Positions 60,853 through 64,000 of a stretch of 64,000 bases of DNA are shown in pieces. How positions within the stretch are numbered: the stretch's first letter is position 1; every line of letters starts with the position of its first letter. The notes under the pieces were generated by a model. It saw only the letters and a list, made by a program, of their open reading frames with translations, was not told the origin of the DNA and ran no database searches. The stretch comes from Flavobacterium sp. AED (GTDB taxonomy: Bacteria; Bacteroidota; Bacteroidia; Flavobacteriales; Flavobacteriaceae), in NCBI RefSeq assembly GCF_000812945.1, contig NZ_JSYM01000001.1, positions 992,001-1,056,000 of the forward strand, written 5' to 3'. Both the position numbers and the translations under genes were made by a program.

Positions 60853-63123
60853 TTAATTCAAACTCGCTTTAAACATTTTCAGTTCGTCCCAAGTAAACTT
60901 CTCACCTACTTGTTCCTTCAAATTATTCAAAGATTCTTCTTTGTAGCCTCTAAAAGCTTCTGCAAGTTCCCGTAGCTTATCTTCCGGTAAAACATCCGTA
61001 ATAGCAATAGCTCCTGCTTGAATAAGCCGCACTAAATGCCCGTCGATGGTTTGTATAGTCAGTTTTCTGATAGCAGCGATTTCGGCAACCGAATTCTTCT
61101 CTAGCCACAATTCATAGGTTTCCTGTACGGTAGATTTCTTAGGTTCTTTATTATCTGGTTTCTTTTTTGAAGTATAACGCTCAATATCTTTATCATCATC
61201 AATCAACGTGATATTTAATTTCTTGAATTGATTTTGAATCGCTTCCGTTTTTCGGCTGATGTAATTTTTAATTTCTGATGAAGTCAATTTTTCTTTCGAG
61301 ATGGTTTCACCTGCAACAACGGTTTCTATCAATAATTTGGCTTTCATCAATCGCAAAACGGCTTTGGACTGCAATTCTTCTAAAACGATTAATTCATCAT
61401 AAAAGGCTTTTACTTTCTTGATGCGCTTTACTTCTTCCAGTTTCCAAAGGATTTCAAAAACCAAATCATCCATTGGCTCCAGAAAATAACCAAATGCCGC
61501 TTGGATTCTTTCTGAAATATGGTTTAAATCGGCAGTTTCCTGACTAAACAATTTATTCAATTGTGATATGAATTTTTTGGATGGATCCAAAAGTTGTTCG
61601 ATGACTTCCGTTTGCTTTTTTGCCCAAACCGCATGTTTGGATTTCTCTGAACTTTCTGATTTTTCCGTATAGCTGAACCTATGATTGCGCCATTCCTGAG
61701 CCAAATCGCCCCAATCGAAGGTATTAATCAGATAATTATGGATAAAGTTTTTGGTTTCAAAGTGCAGTGCATTTTCTAAAAATGAATCCGAAGCTTTGTT
61801 GAGTGAATAATCCATCACATCCTGATCATTAGAAATTCCATTCATTCGTAACGGAGAAAGCAAAATAAGCCCTTCTAACGAGCGCAAACGCGACAATGCT
61901 ACATATGCCTGTCCAGGAAGAAAAACTTGCGAAACATCGAGTGCAGCTTTGTCAAATGTTAATCCCTGGCTTTTATGAACCGTAATTGCCCAAGCTAATT
62001 TTATTGGATAATGAACAAACGTTCCCAAAACCTCTTCTTCAATTTCTTTGGTCATTTCGTCTACTTTGTAACGAATGTTTTGCCATTCGTACTTTTCGAC
62101 TTCTATCGTTTTGTTTTCTTCTGGAAAATGAACCAAAATTTCATGACTGGAAAGCGATTTGATAACGCCCATTTTTCCGTTGAAATAATTTTTATCAAAG
62201 GATAAATCGTTTTTGACAAACATGATTTGTGCGCCCACTTTCAACTGCAACTGTTCTTCCACCGGAAAAATTTTCTCTGGAAAGTCACCCACAATTTCCG
62301 GTTTATAAACCACCAATTTTCCCTCTAAATCTTCCAAAGCCTGCGCATTCATGGAATCCGCTTTATTATTATGTGTAGTTAAAGTAATATATCCTTTATT
62401 CGCTTTTAAATCAAAATCCGGTTTTACGTATTGATTTAAAGTTTGAATATCTTCTTGAGAAATTTGGTTGTTTCGCAGGTTGTTTAAAACCGCAATAAAA
62501 GTATCATCGGTCTGGCGAAAAATCTTGGATAATTCAATGTATAACGGTGGATTTTGCTGCACGACATGCGAATGGAAAAAGAATTTTCCTTTGTAATATG
62601 TTTTTAGCGTTCTCCATTCTTCATCCCGAATTACCGGTGGCAATTGTAATAAATCACCAATAAACAATACTTGAACGCCACCGAAAGGGGTACTTTTTTT
62701 ACGGACGGTTTGCATCATATAATCCATTGCGTCCAGTAAATCAGCGCGAAGCATACTGACTTCATCAATTATCAACAATTCCATATTGCGGATTACGGAT
62801 TTCTTCAAACCACTCATTTTGAAATGCCTGCGCAAAGTGGCTTTAGTTTCAAATTTGGTGCTTTCAGAAAATTGAGGGGAAGAATTATCAGGAATAAATC
62901 CTCCAAACGGCAACTGAAACATAGAATGTATCGTTACACCGCCCGCATTTAACGCGGCAATTCCCGTAGGAGCAACAACAACGGTATTCTTGTGCGTAGT
63001 TTGGATAATTTCGCGTAAAAGGGTGGTTTTTCCAGTTCCTGCTTTTCCGGTAAGGAAAACGGATCGATGGGTTTGATTGATGAATCGTAAGGTGTAGGCG
63101 GCGGCTTCAGAAATTGTTTGCAT
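60853..63123 (-). CDS. PIF1-like helicase with C-terminal HTH
   Basis: The 756-residue protein begins with Walker A in SVFLTGKAGTGKTTLLREI (about 20-38), then VVVAPTGIAALNAGGVTIHS and Walker B LLIDEVSMLRADLLDAMDY. The second helicase half has LAWAITVHKSQGLTFDKAAL and GQAYVALSRLRSLEGLIL, the UvrD_C_2 end. This is the PIF1/RecD2-type helicase. The C-terminal part is helical with an HTH_40-like segment (ETYELWLEKNSVAEIAAIRK) that is common in Bacteroidota. It unwinds DNA, probably at replication or repair obstacles. It is monocistronic. Confidence 0.9.
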   Translation of the reverse strand: MQTISEAAAYTLRFINQTHRSVFLTGKAGTGKTTLLREIIQTTHKNTVVVAPTGIAALNAGGVTIHSMFQLPFGGFIPDNSSPQFSESTKFETKATLRRHFKMSGLKKSVIRNMELLIIDEVSMLRADLLDAMDYMMQTVRKKSTPFGGVQVLFIGDLLQLPPVIRDEEWRTLKTYYKGKFFFHSHVVQQNPPLYIELSKIFRQTDDTFIAVLNNLRNNQISQEDIQTLNQYVKPDFDLKANKGYITLTTHNNKADSMNAQALEDLEGKLVVYKPEIVGDFPEKIFPVEEQLQLKVGAQIMFVKNDLSFDKNYFNGKMGVIKSLSSHEILVHFPEENKTIEVEKYEWQNIRYKVDEMTKEIEEEVLGTFVHYPIKLAWAITVHKSQGLTFDKAALDVSQVFLPGQAYVALSRLRSLEGLILLSPLRMNGISNDQDVMDYSLNKASDSFLENALHFETKNFIHNYLINTFDWGDLAQEWRNHRFSYTEKSESSEKSKHAVWAKKQTEVIEQLLDPSKKFISQLNKLFSQETADLNHISERIQAAFGYFLEPMDDLVFEILWKLEEVKRIKKVKAFYDELIVLEELQSKAVLRLMKAKLLIETVVAGETISKEKLTSSEIKNYISRKTEAIQNQFKKLNITLIDDDKDIERYTSKKKPDNKEPKKSTVQETYELWLEKNSVAEIAAIRKLTIQTIDGHLVRLIQAGAIAITDVLPEDKLRELAEAFRGYKEESLNNLKEQVGEKFTWDELKMFKASLN

Positions 63124-63215
63124 TAGGCGTATATATATATAAAGCTAAAGTATTGAAAATAGGATTCATATTTTAATTTTTGGAAGACAATTTATATCTT
63201 GATTCCACTATTTTT

Positions 63216-63360
63216 TAGCCCCTATAGCAGCGGAAATCCTTGAGATTTAGAAAGTGAATTTTTCTAGCCGGAAAAGAGCGACCGCAGGAAGCTCCTTTTA
63301 TGGGTAAGAAAAAACGCTTTCTAAACGAGAGATTGAAGCGAATAGCGGGAAATTGCTTCA
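63216..63360 (+). ncRNA. Structured intergenic element (Flavo-1-like), copy 3
   Basis: It begins TAGCCCCTATAGCAGCGGAA and ends GATTGAAGCGAATAGCGGGA, AATTGCTTC, matching copies 1 and 2. This copy is longer. It has an arm of AGATTTAGAAAG with CTTTCTAAAC and a nested insert containing GAGCGACCGCAGGAAGCTCC. It lies on the strand opposite to both flanking genes, between the Skp-like terminator and the helicase start. It is the longest of the three copies. Confidence 0.5.
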
Positions 63361-63398
63361 AAAAAAATGCCTTCAATCTAAATTTTAGACGAAGGCAT
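63361..63398 (-). terminator. Intrinsic terminator of the Skp-like gene
   Basis: AATGCCTTC (63365-63373) pairs with GAAGGCATT (63390-63398). On the minus strand an eight-T run follows the stem. Confidence 0.88.
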
Positions 63399-63420
63399 TG
63401 ATTTGAATTAATATAAAAAA

Positions 63421-63981
63421 TTATTTTTTAGCTTCTTCTTTTGGAGTTGCAGATTTGTATTTGTCGTTCAATTCTTTAATGATTTCTTTTGTGATATCAT
63501 ATTTGTCTTCAGCATACAAAATTGAAGCAGCATCCCCTGTTCCGTAGATATAAGAGTATCCTTTTTCTTTACCGTAGGTTTTGATGAATTTTTTTACACC
63601 GCTAACCAACGAATCCATTTCTTTTCCGCTTTCTTGTTGCAACTCTTGTGCTAATTGTTGTTGTGCAGCACCTAATTGTTGCTCTCTTTTTTGCAATTCA
63701 GCTCCTTTTTGTTGTGCCCAAGCTTGACCGTTAGCCTGCGCTTGTGCTTGAAAACCTGCTGCTTCTTGCTTGAAACGATTAATTTCAGCTTCTAGCTGTC
63801 TTCCTTTCTCTTCTGATTTAGCTTTATATTTTGCTTCTAGATCTTTTGCTTCTGTATATTCTTTCATCAACACTGAAGTATCTACGTAAGCGGTTTTTAC
63901 TTCCTTAACTTCCGCTGCTGGTTTGTTACAAGATACAATTGAAATTGAAAGTGCGATAATTACTAATGCTATTTTACTCAT
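63421..63981 (-). CDS. OmpH/Skp-family periplasmic chaperone-like lipoprotein
   Basis: The 186-residue protein has a lipobox (ISIVSC, Cys18). The long helical body is typical of OmpH/Skp: KTAYVDTSVLMKEYTEAKDL, a Gln/Ala/Glu-rich coiled-coil (about 60-130, e.g. KREQQLGAAQQQLAQELQQE) and the C-terminal GYSYIYGTGDAASILYAEDK. Skp-type trimers shield unfolded outer-membrane proteins. The lipid anchor means this one stays at a membrane. The gene starts close to the window edge, so its upstream partners are not visible. Confidence 0.9.
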   Translation of the reverse strand: MSKIALVIIALSISIVSCNKPAAEVKEVKTAYVDTSVLMKEYTEAKDLEAKYKAKSEEKGRQLEAEINRFKQEAAGFQAQAQANGQAWAQQKGAELQKREQQLGAAQQQLAQELQQESGKEMDSLVSGVKKFIKTYGKEKGYSYIYGTGDAASILYAEDKYDITKEIIKELNDKYKSATPKEEAKK

Positions 63982-64000
63982 ATTTTTAAAATTTCTTTTT

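Overview
The window is a stretch of chromosome from a low-GC Bacteroidota bacterium, almost certainly Flavobacterium or a close relative. The evidence is a gliding-motility lipoprotein (GldH), a secreted M4 protease with a type IX secretion C-terminal signal, a PSP1/RicT protein next to gldH, -7 promoter elements of the TAnnTTTG type, weak ribosome binding sites, a beta-cyclic carotenoid gene (crtY) and Flavobacteriaceae-type lipoproteins (DUF4837, OmpH/Skp). It is mostly housekeeping DNA. I see no prophage, CRISPR array, rRNA or tRNA.

Layout. 1-2.9 kb: mntH (partial), a divergent outer-membrane protein sharing a palindromic operator candidate, crtY and a bacilliredoxin. 2.9-7.8 kb: a six-PAS membrane protein with no output domain, tRNA hydroxylase TrhO and an NTF2-like secreted protein. 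7.9-15.7 kb: ricT-gldH-PBP1A, a 3-oxoacid CoA-transferase pair and a T9SS M4 protease. 15.8-19.3 kb: SpmA/B fusion, PolB-like exonuclease, O6-methylguanine methyltransferase and a lipoprotein cytochrome c. 19.4-31.2 kb: a near-complete haem pathway. On the minus strand lie hemA-C-D-E, then a REP/RAYT insertion, then a small protein, a GNAT gene, hemF and hemB. On the plus strand lie an AraC regulator, hemH, a MATE pump and hemJ. Only hemL is not here. 31-36.7 kb: sensor kinase, crotonase, HD hydrolase, acyl-ACP desaturase and an acyltransferase. 36.7-44.6 kb: rnpA, CtpA-type protease, OmpA protein, ElaA, DUF4837, MltD-like transglycosylase and pgk. 44.8-49 kb: bestrophin-like membrane protein, pirin, intradiol-dioxygenase-like lipoprotein and a LytTR two-component pair. 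49.2-56.9 kb: holB, DoxX-like, thioesterase, recA, lipoprotein, ECF sigma with an anti-sigma/beta-barrel partner, PlsC and trpS. 57-64 kb: a GIY-YIG nuclease inside hairpin repeats, dprA, HU-SPOR protein, PAS-LuxR regulator, PIF1-like helicase and a Skp-like lipoprotein.

The haem genes form the clearest functional unit. hemA to hemB can take glutamyl-tRNA to porphobilinogen apart from the HemL step, hemC/D/E make coproporphyrinogen III, and hemF, hemJ and hemH finish protohaem. A lipoprotein cytochrome c sits at the end of the minus-strand run, and an AraC regulator lies in the divergent gap.

The non-genic content is the least ordinary part. It includes (i) a RAYT transposase with three matching 29-bp hairpins, (ii) a solitary GIY-YIG nuclease with four copies of a different hairpin repeat, (iii) three copies of a structured intergenic element that looks like the Flavo-1 RNA motif, and (iv) short palindromes, one of which sits inside the rnpA reading frame. 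All functional calls are from reading the sequence; no database search was run.
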